Below, one piece after another: positions 53,731-63,271 of a DNA stretch of 64,000 bases. The position numbers and the translations under genes were made by a program. Each line of letters begins with the position of its first letter. The stretch's first letter is position 1. Origin of the DNA: Alphaproteobacteria bacterium (GTDB taxonomy: Bacteria; Pseudomonadota; Alphaproteobacteria; Rickettsiales; JADKJE01); the NCBI GenBank assembly GCA_016722515.1, contig JADKJE010000004.1, positions 135,973-199,972 on the forward strand, in the 5' to 3' direction. The notes beneath the pieces are model-generated. The model was not told the DNA's origin. It did not search any database and saw only the letters and a program-made list of their open reading frames with translations.

Positions 53731-54588
53731 TCATACAGTGCCATTTTCTAAGCTGTGAACAATATGCTCAGCCAGCATTTCTGATGCCTTGGATAAATCA
53801 TCACGCTTCATCAGCGCGATTTCTGCATCTGCTAGTTCCGGTAATGTGATTTCTTTGCGAATCGGATGAACACCACTGGGTAACATGTTGGCTGGTAGCA
53901 CTGTGATGCCGAGTCCAGCTTTCACGGCTGCAATCGTACCGGCAAGGCTGGGGCTGGTGTAGGCTATGCGCCACGGCTTTTTTGCTTTATCCAGCGCAAC
54001 CAGAGCCCGCGCACGATATATACAAGGCTGCGGTGATAATACTAACGAAAGTGGTTCCTCCGGCTTGTGGTGATCGGAAGCTGCCCATACCAGAGGTTCA
54101 CGCCAGACTTTTGTGCCCCCCTTGGTGGCTTTGGGGTCGCGCTTCACCAGTATCACATCGTAATCACCGCGCCGGAAACCATCGATTAGGTTCAGCGTGA
54201 GATCGCATGATACATTAAGCTGCACACGCGGATGGTGCTCGCGGAAGGACGAAAGAACCTCGGGTAAATAATGGGTGGCAAAATCCTCCGGCGTGCCGAG
54301 GCGTATTTCGCCTTCAATATCCGGCTCCCTCAGGCGACTATAGGCTTCCCACTGCAGCTGGATAATGCGCTTGGAGTAGCCAAGGAAAATCTCGCCCTGA
54401 TCGGTGAGCTTCACCTTGCGCCCGGAGCGATCAAAGAGTTGGCATCCCAAACCATCTTCGAGCTTCTTTATTTGTAAGCTAAGAGCCGATTGTGTTCGCC
54501 CAACCACTTCCGCCGCATGGCTGAACGTGCCTGTTTCTGCAATGGAAATAAAGCTCTTTAGCGTTAGGGTATCGGTGTGGAATGGCAT
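53731..54588 (-). CDS. LysR-family regulator
   Basis: 285 residues. The N-terminal winged HTH (residues 6-64: TLKSFISIAETGTFSHAAEVVGRTQSALSLQIKKLEDGLG) is canonical; the effector domain follows (EGEIRLGTPEDFATHYLPEVL). It is divergent from the SbtA-like permease gene with a 106-base gap, the usual arrangement in which a LysR protein controls the neighbour. An inducer cannot be named. Confidence 0.9.
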   Translation of the reverse strand: MPFHTDTLTLKSFISIAETGTFSHAAEVVGRTQSALSLQIKKLEDGLGCQLFDRSGRKVKLTDQGEIFLGYSKRIIQLQWEAYSRLREPDIEGEIRLGTPEDFATHYLPEVLSSFREHHPRVQLNVSCDLTLNLIDGFRRGDYDVILVKRDPKATKGGTKVWREPLVWAASDHHKPEEPLSLVLSPQPCIYRARALVALDKAKKPWRIAYTSPSLAGTIAAVKAGLGITVLPANMLPSGVHPIRKEITLPELADAEIALMKRDDLSKASEMLAEHIVHSLENGTV

Positions 54589-54694
54589 GCTTTACCTATG
54601 AGTTATTCTCATACTATATATGATAACTATTAATTTTCAATATGGTTAATTCCATCGTAATCTTAACTTACTAACCACAAAAGCAAAGAATTTT

Positions 54695-55680
54695 ATGGAA
54701 TTCCTGTACCTCATATCCCAAAACATACTCTCTCCTGCCATTCTGTTCTTTGCCCTTGGCATCGCAGCGGGTTTCGTAAAATCAGACCTGGAAGTACCAG
54801 ATAGCATCAGCCGGTATCTTTCCATCTATCTGATGATGGCAATCGGTCTGAAAGGCGGCGTAGCCATCGCTAATACGCAAGAATTTACACCACAGATATT
54901 ATTAGCCATTAGTGGTGGATTCGCGGTGAGTCTTCTGCTGCCGTTTCTTTCCTACAGCATCTTGCGACTAACCACGAATCTTGATCGCCCAACGGCTGCT
55001 GCCGTTGCCGCGCATTACGGCTCGATCAGTATGGTGACCTTCGCCACCGCCACCACCTTCTTAAAAGTAACGACATCGCTTACGCAGGCTATATCGTAGC
55101 CATCCTCGCGCTGATGGAAGCACCGGCTATTCTTACAGGACTTTTTATCGCACATAAAACCGCACCCGAAACACGCACTCACAAAAAGGAAGAGAAAAAA
55201 CTCTCCCGCGAGATTTTTACGAACGGCGCGATACTGCTGCTTTTCGGAGCATTTCTAATTGGCTGGATTACTGGCCAGCCGGGTTTTGATAAGGTATCAG
55301 GCTTCTTGGATGCGCCATTCCAAGGCATCCTCTGCCTGTTCCTCCTCGATATGGGATTGCTGGTGGCCAAGAACCTGCATCACCTCAAGAGCTTAACATG
55401 GCCGCTGGCGCTGTTTGGCATCTACATGCCAATCATCGGCGCAAGCATTGGCGTTAGCATCAGTTGGCTCATCGGCCTTGATGTCGGCACCGGCACGTTG
55501 CTCACGGTGTTGTGCGGTAGCGCCTCCTATATCGCAGTGCCTGCTGCTATGCGCCTTGCCCTGCCAGAAGCTAAGGCCGCGATTTATGTGCCGATGAGCC
55601 TTGCCATTACCTTCCCCTTTAACGTGACGCTGGGCATCCCACTCTATTTCGCCATCGCCACCCGACTGCTTAACCACTAA
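54695..55680 (+). pseudogene. SbtA-like sodium-dependent bicarbonate permease, frameshifted
   Basis: About ten membrane helices in two halves: LSPAILFFALGIAAGFVKSDLEVPDSISRYLSIYLM to HYGSISMVTFATATTFLK in the first, then EAPAILTGLFIAHK, GFLDAPFQGILCLFLLDMGLLVA and GSASYIAVPAAMRLALPEA in the second. These are hallmarks of the SbtA (DUF897) family, which imports bicarbonate with sodium. At 55073-55076 there are four A's where five would keep the frame (LKSNDIAYAGYIVAILALME); the second half then reads through to 55680. Probably a single functional gene if the missing base is an error. Divergent from a LysR gene. Confidence 0.82.
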
Positions 55681-55724
55681 CCGAAAACCGGATCTTGGAG
55701 TTTATTGAGGTGATTCAGAGCATC

Positions 55725-56207
55725 TCACAATTTCTTTAGCATGAGATATTCGTCATAGTAGTCATTTCCAATTTTCAGTGCGTCCGGCTCTGTACCATAA
55801 ACAATAAAGCCATGCTTTTTATATAGTGCAGTAGCGGCCTCATTATTTGTGGCAACCGTTAGATGGATTTGTTCATGTGTCGGCTTAACATACCCTATAA
55901 CATGCTCAACTAAAGTGCTGGCAATGCCCTTGCTGCGATATTCTGGCTTTACATAAAGTCCAAATAGTACAGCACGGTGTTTAAGATTGCCGGGCTGCAT
56001 TGGAAATGTTCCGACTAGACCTACCATTTCGCCATCTGTTTCATAGGCAAACATTGTCCCTCTTTTCAGGGAATCATGAAACCATGCTTCATCTTGTTTC
56101 TGCACATTTTCAAATGACTCACCAAATGATTCGGGATTAAGTTTGACGGCCTCAAGCCTTAATACTTTCCACTGCTGAAAATCATTTTCTGTAAGTTGCA
56201 GAATCAC
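55725..56207 (-). CDS. GNAT-family N-acetyltransferase
   Basis: 160 residues with the GNAT fold: ILQLTENDFQQWKVLRLEAV at the start, motif A LFGLYVKPEYRSKGIASTLVEHV (acetyl-CoA pyrophosphate loop RSKGIA) near residues 83-105, and NEAATALYKKHGF (motif B). It transfers an acetyl group to an amine; the substrate is unknown. Last chromosomal gene before the tRNA-Leu fragment that marks the integrated element. Confidence 0.87.
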   Translation of the reverse strand: MILQLTENDFQQWKVLRLEAVKLNPESFGESFENVQKQDEAWFHDSLKRGTMFAYETDGEMVGLVGTFPMQPGNLKHRAVLFGLYVKPEYRSKGIASTLVEHVIGYVKPTHEQIHLTVATNNEAATALYKKHGFIVYGTEPDALKIGNDYYDEYLMLKKL

Positions 56208-56344
56208 TGTTAGAACCGCTCATCTCGTTGAATTGCCTAATTTCTATCCAAATCCGAGCAAATTGGGTATCGGAAATTTAGAACCAGAGCCAACTCTTTG
56301 TCCCACACGGAATTGAACCGCTTTTGCGTATACTAGTTCTGAAG

Positions 56345-56399
56345 TGGTGCCCCTGGCCGGACTCGAACCAGCACGCCTCGCGGCAGTAGATTTTGAGTC
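56345..56399 (-). other. 3' fragment of tRNA-Leu(CAA): attachment site of an integrated element
   Basis: The minus strand reads from the anticodon loop (CTCAAAA, anticodon CAA) through the variable arm, T-arm (GGTTCGAGTCC) and acceptor 3' strand to CCA. The 5' half (acceptor 5' strand, D-arm) is missing, and the base before the loop no longer pairs. Elements that integrate into tRNA 3' ends leave such a partial copy at the far end. The integrase gene lies 0.7 kb away. The intact tRNA-Leu should therefore lie beyond the right end of the window. Confidence 0.82.
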
Positions 56400-56664
56400 G
56401 GTCAAAATACACAATTTTTCCCTTAAGGCACAGTTTACTATCTATACAGATGCTGACCGAGAAATCAAGATGATAACGAGCTATTTCAATGCTTTCCGAG
56501 GTGAGAATTTTCAATCCACCCAAATCTATAGTTTTCTATCGTGTCCGTTACGTTTTTAGAGCTTTTTAGCCGCCGTGCCTACCATTTGGCGACTAGTAGA
56601 GCCTTACAACGTATATATGTTTCATAGTCTAGCGGGGGCTAGGAACACCATAGGCAGATTGCAC
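56400..56664. other. Non-coding stretch inside the element end
   Basis: About 265 bases between the tRNA-Leu fragment and the HTH gene. No open frame of interest. Integrase arm-binding sites are expected here but no repeat was clear enough to name. Confidence 0.4.
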
Positions 56665-56862
56665 CTAAGCGGTGTGCCGACTGGTATGGTCGCGCGTGAA
56701 TAATGCAATATAATCTTCAATTACCTTTCTCTTATAACGAACATGAGCTCGTGGTCCATTGCCTAGTTTTACATACACTGGACCATCACCATTAACTCGC
56801 CATTTCTCCAATGCCTTCGTGGTGATGCCTAATTCACTTGCCACCTGCCGAGGCTCATCAAC
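56665..56862 (-). pseudogene. Excisionase/AlpA-like HTH protein, start lost
   Basis: The 65 codons read VDEPRQVASELGITTKALEKWRVNGDGPVYVKLG, then AHVRYKRKVIEDYIALF, a MerR-type winged HTH typical of excisionases and AlpA-like regulators. In frame upstream is a TGA (56863-56865) and no start codon between, so the N-terminus is missing or shifted by an indel. It lies directly between the attachment site and the integrase, the normal place for a recombination directionality factor. Confidence 0.6.
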
Positions 56863-56960
56863 TCATTTGGATTTTTGAGTGGGCAGTTTTGGATTTATTC
56901 CTTCGAGGCCACTAATTTTTTCTAATGAGTTCGTTTGCTTCCTCCTTTGCCTGGATGCCT

Positions 56961-57107
56961 TCACCTGCGAGCAAAAACTAAATTAGTAAAATGCAGCTGG
57001 GGCACTAATACCAAAATCGTATCCAAGACCTTAACCTTCTGTGCGGCATCTGCTGCATCAAGAACTTTTCGCATCGCTGCACTAGTGGTTTTACGTTGTG
57101 TTTTCAT
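56961..57107 (-). CDS. Small 48-residue element protein
   Basis: Reads MKTQRKTTSAAMRKVLDAAD to LHFTNLVFARR. The ATG overlaps the integrase stop (TAATG), and GGAGAA precedes it, so it is translationally coupled. No domain recognised. The frame might continue beyond a one-base slip (VKASRQRRKQ), in which case the protein is longer. Confidence 0.45.
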   Translation of the reverse strand: MKTQRKTTSAAMRKVLDAADAAQKVKVLDTILVLVPQLHFTNLVFARR

Positions 57108-58385
57108 TATGCTTCTCCTTTGGTTTGGTTGTTTCTTCGGGTAGTGAGATTTACGACCTTCTGGTCTTGCTTCTGCAATATCGAGCTGATCTGCGTACCC
57201 ACTGCATTGGTAAGTTTTTTGCGGTGAGAATCTACAAGGTGAGAATATCGTTTAGTGGTTTGGGGCGTTAGATGCCCTAAAAGCTGTCCAATTTCTTCCA
57301 AGGTAAGCCCTGCCATGATAGCAAATGATGCAAACGCATGGCGCAGATCATGCTTGCGCAAATCCTTGATGCCCGCCTTTTCTAAAATCCTACCCACATT
57401 TCATGCTAGGCGGGGAATGATGCCTGCCGAGCTTTTCTTGCACTCCGACAAATAAGCTGGGGAACAAATACGGATTACCAACTACCCGCTCCAGCTTTGC
57501 GATTTCATCCAGTGCCTCCGGGGCAAGATTGACCTTTCTTTCCTGTTTTGGAATCTGGAAGCTCTAGCGCCATCTTCATAATTGATGTACTCCCATTTTG
57601 CCGTGAGCAATTCCCCTGCCGAGCGCCTGTGAAAATCAGCAGGCGGAAAAATCATCATACTGCGTTCTTCGCTGCCGTCTGCTTCGGCGGCGTTAATGGT
57701 TTCTATCCAGCCGGCGCAATTCTGCTTCATTGAGATAACGCTCACGCTTATTTTCTTTGTAGCGTTTAATGCCAAGGCAAGGGTTGCTATTTTGTGCGCG
57801 TAGCCCCCAATCTTCATAAACACTCATCTGTACGAAAGCGACAGGCAAGTGAACGTTGGCATTAATCAGGGTGTTTTGTGAAGTTTGCCATACACTCTTG
57901 CACATCTTTGCGCGTAATATCCTCAACACACATATTCCTAAAGTGCGGTAGTATAGCTCCATTAAGAACGTGCCGCTTTCCTCTTACCGTTGATGGTTTG
58001 TTGTGATGCGCGATGTACTCCTTGAGATAACGTTCGCTAATATGTTTGAATAAGTTTTTGCCGCGCTCTACGTCACGATTTTCTGCTGGGTCATCGCCAA
58101 GTACGATTTTGGCAAGATATTCTTTTGCCTTTGTTCGCGCCTGTTCAAGTGTAAAAACACCGTGCTTGCCTATTTTAATACGCTTCTTCGGCGCTCGCCT
58201 GCCACCGCCACCACTACGATAATCCAAAACGTAAATTTTGGAACCGCTCGGCTCTACTTTCAATGAGAAGCCTGGAACTTCTGCATCATGAATATGGTAA
58301 CGATGACCAGCAGGTTGAGCGTTATCAATAATGGTTTTGGTGAGTTTGCATTTCTGTAACTGGTTGGTTGTGGTGTGTTTTCCAT
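57107..58385 (-). pseudogene. Tyrosine integrase, several frame breaks
   Basis: Pieces of a P4-type integrase in order. Arm-binding N-terminus (DAEVPGFSLKVEPSGSKIYVLDYR, with RIKIGKHGVFTLEQARTKAKEYL), SAM-like core domain (FKHISERYLKEYIAHHNKPST), then after frame changes near 57890 and 57760-57800 the catalytic part, and finally 57107-57397 with KHDLRHAFASFAIMAGLTLEEIGQLLGH and TKRYSHL, giving the HxxR, H and Tyr catalytic residues. Even the first codons need one more A in the tract at 58378-58381 to join the ATG (TAGGAG upstream) to the rest. It catalyses integration at the tRNA-Leu site. Confidence 0.85.
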
Positions 58386-58399
58386 TTGTGCCTATGCTC

Positions 58400-58576
58400 C
58401 TATAATTCCTTTCGGTTGATGTAATCTCGGTTCAGCTTGCCAAGGCTGTCCGTGTGGTCACGCAGTCGGATTTCTTGGTCGATGACCACTGCCGCTAACG
58501 TGCCTTCATGCTCTTCCTTGAGAGCCCGCAGCTCCTTTGTTGAACTCTCAAGGATTTTCCTCGTTAAATCGGTCAT
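58400..58576 (-). CDS. 58-residue coiled-coil-like element protein
   Basis: Reads MTDLTRKILESSTKELRALK to DSLGKLNRDYINRKEL, charged and helical throughout. It starts inside the stop of the SMC-like ATPase gene (ATGA overlap), and its stop forms part of the TAGGAG ribosome site of the integrase gene. No family recognised. Confidence 0.55.
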   Translation of the reverse strand: MTDLTRKILESSTKELRALKEEHEGTLAAVVIDQEIRLRDHTDSLGKLNRDYINRKEL

Positions 58577-60237
58577 GCTCTTAGCGCCTCCTGCGCAGCT
58601 GGTGGATTGAACGGCTGCACCACGCCTTCGATGACTGAATAAGTCTGACCAGTGCCGCGCGCGGACAAGTCAGGTGCATTTTCCTCTGGACGTTTTGCCA
58701 TACACACCAGCGCAGGGATGCCTGTGGAGGTAACCATCGCCATCATTCCGGCACGGTTGCGGCGGTCATTGATTTCGTCAATGTCATCAATCACCAGCAA
58801 TTCAGAGCGGTCAGCCATTGCGATTGCTGCCTGCAGAACAATGCGCACCGCATAGCGAGCTGATCGGGAAAGTAAGCTGTAGTGCCTTTGCCCACGCCAG
58901 ATTTCCAAATCATTATCCAGCCAGATATGCTCGCAGCCATAAGCCACGCTCAAAGGTTTCAGCACCTCTTCACAGAATTTTGTTATCTGCTGGTCGAGCT
59001 TTATCTTGCGAACGCCGCTTTGACCAAGCGCTGCAACCAGCTCCTTTTGGGTCAGGATGCGCTCATAAAGCTGCTGGGATTTATGGAAGGAATTGAAATC
59101 ATCCAGCCTGCGTTCGGCTTTGGCGTAGGCGGTGCGCATGGCTTCCACGTCCACAATCGCACCTCCCGTGCGAGACTTTCCAATTTTTCTTTTGCTTTCT
59201 CAACCTCTGTGAGCTGGTGCTACGCCAGTGTGACTTCATCACGCAGGCGGGTTGCTTCGACTATTTGAGTTTCAGCTCTGCGCCAAGCTCCAAATATCTT
59301 TCCTTGATGCGCTCATCGACCGTTTCTGCTTGGGTCAATTTTTCGCTCCTGATTAAGCATGGCTGTGAACCGCAATCAGGGCAAACAAGCGGCTCATCAC
59401 CACTATAACCAAGCGCATTCAGGTCTTTCGTTAGGTCTGCATACTTGGTTTCTGCCGTTTGCAACTCTGCTTTTGCATCAGAAAGCCGCTTTTCGTATTC
59501 TGGCAACCCTATCCACAAGCCTTTGCCTGAGTGCGGTCAAATGCCGCTGCACCTTGAACTTTCAGCGAATCTTCCAGCTCCTTTTTGCTTCGGCATAAGC
59601 AACCTCAAAGGTCAGTGCGCTCGGCACGTTCAAATCCATTTCCCAAGTGGCAGGTCGCCAGTTGCCGGCAGATGATACATTCCACTTTGTTTCGCCTGTT
59701 GCGTTTTTTCCATTGCCCTGTCAGATCTGCTTCATCAGATTTTGCCGGCGTGAGCTTCATCAGCCAGATTCCTGAATCTGTTTCCAAATATCTGGCAACT
59801 GGTGGTCAAGGCTTTTTGGCAATTTCACCTTGAGGTCATCAAGCGTGGGGTTGGCTTTGAGCAGGCTGATAAAATAGGCAACCTTCTCGGTATTGCTCAA
59901 ACTGAAAATGCTTTTAAGCCCAACAGCAAACTCGGATGCCTGAACTGGTTTGCCCTGTCCGTTAATCTTGCATTCTGCAAGCGGCCGAAAGTGCAGTGGC
60001 AACGTCATCACGCCCCAGCTCAACTTTGCCGCTCTTGGCGCCATCATGCACCAGCATTTTGGCATCTTTCTTGGCAATATGGCGTGGCAATGGTTGCTGT
60101 GCAGCCGCAAGTGCTACTGCCTGCGCAATGCTGGATTTGCCATTTTCATTTTCGCCCACCAATAGCGCCACTGGCGCAATGGAAAAGCTGGCTTCCTTTA
60201 TTTTTCTGAAATTGTTTATGTTTACGGTGATAGTCAT
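58573..60237 (-). pseudogene. SMC/Rad50-like phage ATPase, several frame breaks
   Basis: The start is at 60237: MTITVNINNFRKIKEASFSI and LLVGENENGKSSIAQAVALA, a Walker A in the position typical of RecF/SbcC-like ATPases. The middle part contains CPDCGSQ (zinc-hook-like CxxC, about 59395) flanked by coiled coil (YEKRLSDAKAELQTAETKYADL). The end has the ABC signature region LLSRSARYAVRIVLQAAIAM followed by Walker B SELLVIDDIDEIND. Frame changes occur near 60000, 59780-59600, 59530 and 59220. It probably works with the RecT and nuclease genes upstream in DNA end processing. Confidence 0.72.
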
Positions 60238-60239
60238 AG

Positions 60240-61274
60240 TTAAAATCCTCCTGTGTCGTGTTGGTTAAAAGATGCGGGGTGTCCTGGCGGTGGGCCATCC
60301 ATCGTTTGATTAGGCTTTGGCGCAGAATTCTTTGCAGCGATCGGCTGCGGTTGCTTTTTGTCATTCAGGTTAATGCTGGGCAGCGGCTTTTCGCTTTCGC
60401 TGGGCGCAGGCAATGCTGTGGCGGAAACCACCGCATCCAACTCGGCACTATCTTTGATGAAGGCAATGCTGCGCAGATCGAGCTTGCCGATTTCTGAAAA
60501 ATCATCCAGCTGGGCGGCACGTTTCATCTGCGTGGTAAGCGGCAACTGCTTGCAGGCTTGCTTGATGGATGACTTCATGCACATCGGCTTTGCCCACTTC
60601 ACCACATGCGGTATCGGCAAAGCTTTTCAGCCTTGAGCTTTCCTTTGCATCATTGCCAGCGGCTGCAATAGCATCACGCAAATAGCGGTAGGTATCGGAG
60701 CTTTCCCGAATTTTAATCAGGTCACCGCGCGGCGACAATCGGAATTTTTGACATTCGGATTTTCCGTGAACATCACCACGCAATATGAGGCAATGATATT
60801 GTCGAAATCTGCATCGTCAGTTTCACGCTCTAGCGACGGTTCATGCGTCAAAAACGCTTGCCCACTGTCATACTTAAAGGATTCACCGCGGTAGATGACG
60901 TTCGTGGTTATCGCAAAAATGCTTGGCGATTGATAGGACAGATAGAGAAATCCTCGGTTGCCAATCTGGAATGTGCATTCCATTTTTGTTTTCCAAGTGT
61001 TCGTTTCCTTGTCTTTGAAGTTGCGCTTGCGCGGAATAAGGAAAGCCTGCTGGAGCGGCGTGTTCGGCTCCAAACCAAGTGATGCTGCTGCCATAAATGC
61101 ACCGAGCACTGTTTCAGGTTCACAATGCTTCAAATCAGGGCTTTTATCGAGGGCAGTTCACTGCCAGATTCAGCATCCTGTCGGGCGTCATGTATATTCA
61201 GGCACTACTTTTTCCAGCGCCTTCTTCGTTGCTGGTTTATTCAGTAGGTCGAAAATCGTTAGGTTCTTTTCCAT
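60240..61274 (-). pseudogene. RecT-family annealing protein, frame breaks
   Basis: The ATG at 61274 (AAGGAG seven bases before) gives MEKNLTIFDLLNKPATKKAL. After an indel near 61185 the core KHCEPETVLGAFMAAASLGLEPN and FQIGNRGFLYLSYQSPSIFAI to SFKYDSGQAFLTHEPS follows, the RecT/Bet-type single-strand annealing domain. The C-terminal part (MKSSIKQACKQLPLTTQMKRAAQ, then a proline-rich tail) is in another frame near 60600. Such recombinases promote strand annealing for phage replication and recombination. Two bases separate it from the nuclease upstream. Confidence 0.82.
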
Positions 61275-61276
61275 TT

Positions 61277-62086
61277 TTACTCTCCTTTGTTTTTATGTTC
61301 GCGGCAAAACTCTGTTCCCCACACTGGGCAAAATCGGTCAGAACAAAGCATTGACTGCGGGTTGGCGATAAATGACGTGGGGTCACCTGTTTCTCGGTAT
61401 TCCGCCACATCACGTTTCAGACTTTTCAGAATTCCGCGCGCAGCGTTCATCGCCGATCCACGTCGTAATGATAAGTTTCTGGTTCTGGCTCGCGCGCGGC
61501 AGATAATCTTCAATGATGCTTTCAACCGTGCGGCCATGTGCCATACACAGCATTCCGTATGCGCCGTATTGCGAGATGTGGGCGCGACTTGCTGCGCCAG
61601 TTTTCAGGTCACGGATAGTAACCAATTCACGAACATCGAATTTTCCTGACAGGATGTAGCCATCGCCAATATCGGCTTCCAGCCTGATTTCTACTTCTAC
61701 AGGCTGAATGCCTGGGGCAACTTTCAGGCGATAAATATTCACCAGCGTTTTGAGCTGTAGCTCGGCGCGGTCATAGGTCGGCGTGGTGGAATCATAAACA
61801 ATGCCTTCCATGTTTTGAATCGTGTGGAAGGTTTCAAACGCCATATCCATAGCTTCGGAAGCATTGCCGAGTGAACCGTCTTTGATTTTTTGCGACAGCG
61901 AGAAGTTGGCGGCTTCATGGGTGCTTGTGCCTAGAGCAGCGCCAATTCCTTGTGATGTTTCCCTAAACGTGTAGCCCTGCGCAGCCAATTCTTCCCAAAG
62001 CAGCTTTGCCCCCGTGCGACGAAGGCACAATCAGCGTATGAAGGCAGGCTCGATGACCTGATGACGATTGGTTTAGTAGTGGGCAT
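61277..62086 (-). pseudogene. Cas4/RecB-like PD-(D/E)xK nuclease, frame breaks
   Basis: Start at the ATG at 62086 (MPTTKPIVIRSSSLPSYADC, with an N-terminal cysteine). The core in the next frame has TSQGIGAALGTSTHEAA, YILSGKFDVRELVTIRDLKTG (the acidic residues and DLKTG lysine of the active site) and HISQYGAYGMLC. After a break near 61440 the end reads NPQSMLCSDRFCPVWGTEFC, three cysteines that together with the first would hold an iron-sulphur cluster as in Cas4 and AddB. It would resect DNA ends to feed the RecT protein. There is no CRISPR array in the window, so it is the phage-type variant. Confidence 0.8.
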
Positions 62087-62099
62087 AGCGCGGCGGCCT

Positions 62100-62673
62100 C
62101 TATGCCTTTCTTTTCGGTTTGGGCATCCTTTCGTTGTGCCAAGCCAAAATGTTCTGCCTGTTTGCGCCTTGCAAACAGCGATTACCTGCTGGCAACGTTC
62201 AATCCCGGAACAAGCCGATATGACAGTGTTCGCCCGATATTCTCGATGCCAAGTCGTTCCGCAAGCCACGAATAAACAGCGTTTCGATATCGCTTGCGGA
62301 TCTGCGCGTGTAAGTTTTCCTCGTCACGCCCCCACAGCGGATCGAGCGCATTATGTGCCGCAATCCGCCACCGCTTTGTTTCTGCATCCGCGGGAATGCC
62401 TAGCGGCTTTCCATCAGGATGCGCTCCGTGTGTAGCGCGACAGGCGGGGAAGTTGATGCAGCCATAAAACGGACGATTGTATTTATGGCTTTCGCGCAGA
62501 ACCATCTCACCGCCACACTCTGGGCAATCAAGGACGGTGGATAATGGGTAAATGTCGGCCAGCCGCGGGCGAGGTGACAAAGTGTGTTTATACGGCCGGT
62601 TACCATCCAGACCTCCCAACATTGCATAATTGATGTGCTGATAATGTGGCGGCGGAGCGGTATTCCCTCGCAT
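62100..62673 (-). pseudogene. Zinc-ribbon protein, topoisomerase-type finger (DUF3268-like)
   Basis: LDCPECGGEMVLRESHKYNR and YGCINFPACRATHGAHPDGK form the C4 zinc ribbon found in topoisomerase I tails. The region RIAAHNALDPLWG, then YSWLAERLGIE follows. Near 62215 the frame closes early (LNVASR); the neighbouring frames continue HCHIGLFRD and CQQVIAVCKA, the usual end of this family. A restored gene would stop about 62100. DNA or RNA binding is likely; role in the element unknown. Confidence 0.65.
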
Positions 62674-62950
62674 CGCGCTCGCGTTCTTCGTTCCAGCTGT
62701 CGAGCTCGTCCATCAGGTCATCATGGAAGGTGATGGTCACGGTTTTGCTGGTGGCATCTATCTCGTGGCAGTAAGCGCCAAAGTATTGAAAGCCATGCCT
62801 GCGCCAGCCATGAGCGTAATCATCCAGCTCCTGCATGGCATCGTCATAGGAAGCGCAAGCCTCGCTTTCGATTCTAACCTCACGGCTGGGCTTGCCGGTA
62901 ACTGGATGCTTCGTAGTTTTTTCCCAAGCATTAAACCAAAGTTGCGGCAT
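62600..62950 (-). CDS. Unknown element protein
   Basis: 116 residues, acidic middle (ASYDDAMQELDDYAHGW and TITFHDDLMDELDSWNEERERD), start MPQLWFNAWEKT. No recognised domain. It overlaps the start of the zinc-ribbon gene by 74 bases, which is long; its true end may be a frame change near 62660. Co-directional with its neighbours. Confidence 0.45.
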   Translation of the reverse strand: MPQLWFNAWEKTTKHPVTGKPSREVRIESEACASYDDAMQELDDYAHGWRRHGFQYFGAYCHEIDATSKTVTITFHDDLMDELDSWNEERERDAREYRSAATLSAHQLCNVGRSGW

Positions 62951-63119
62951 AAGAGCCTCCTTCTGGTTCTTCGCTGAAACGCTGCCGTTGTCCGTTCAAC
63001 TCGTGCAGAATTTCATCGTCAGCAATAACGTGCTGACCTCTTATTTCTAATTTGCCGAAATGCAGTGGTGCATCGGCGCAATCATCCTCATCGGAAAATG
63101 CGTGTTTCCCTCTCGTCAT
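62931..63119 (-). CDS. Unknown small element protein
   Basis: 62 residues, very acidic start (MTRGKHAFSDEDDCADAPLHF), no recognised domain. It is the first gene downstream of the promoter/operator at 63172-63221 and overlaps the next gene by 20 bases. Possibly an early gene of the element. Confidence 0.45.
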   Translation of the reverse strand: MTRGKHAFSDEDDCADAPLHFGKLEIRGQHVIADDEILHELNGQRQRFSEEPEGGSYAATLV

Positions 63120-63171
63120 AGTTAGCCTCTTGGTCTTTTGGTGGTTGTGGTAGCTTCATATCATTTACATA

Positions 63172-63221
63172 GTAGCTTTGTTAGCTACTTGTAACATTGC
63201 AGGTATGCTAAAATACGTCAA
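63172..63221 (-). promoter_or_regulatory. Promoter and operator of the element's early operon
   Basis: On the minus strand TTGACG (complement of 63216-63221) can serve as -35, with TGCAATGTT about 17 bases on as an extended -10. Just after it, GTAGCT and AGCTAC (63172-63177 and 63183-63188) form an inverted repeat around five bases, a plausible repressor site. The 152-base gap after the regulator gene has no coding content. Confidence 0.5.
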
Positions 63222-63271
63222 GCGAAATCGACCTCCGCGCGCGAGAAATCGCCGCGCAAAGCCGCGCACAC

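Noticed and set aside
56278..56340. Second tRNA-like 3' end (GGTTCAATTCCG on the minus strand)
   Set aside because: Only a T-arm-like sequence is visible; the acceptor and anticodon arms do not form, so it cannot be called a tRNA or a second attachment site.
61277..62086. CRISPR-associated Cas4
   Set aside because: There is no repeat-spacer array and no other cas gene in the window; the neighbours are RecT and phage genes, so it is a phage-type nuclease.
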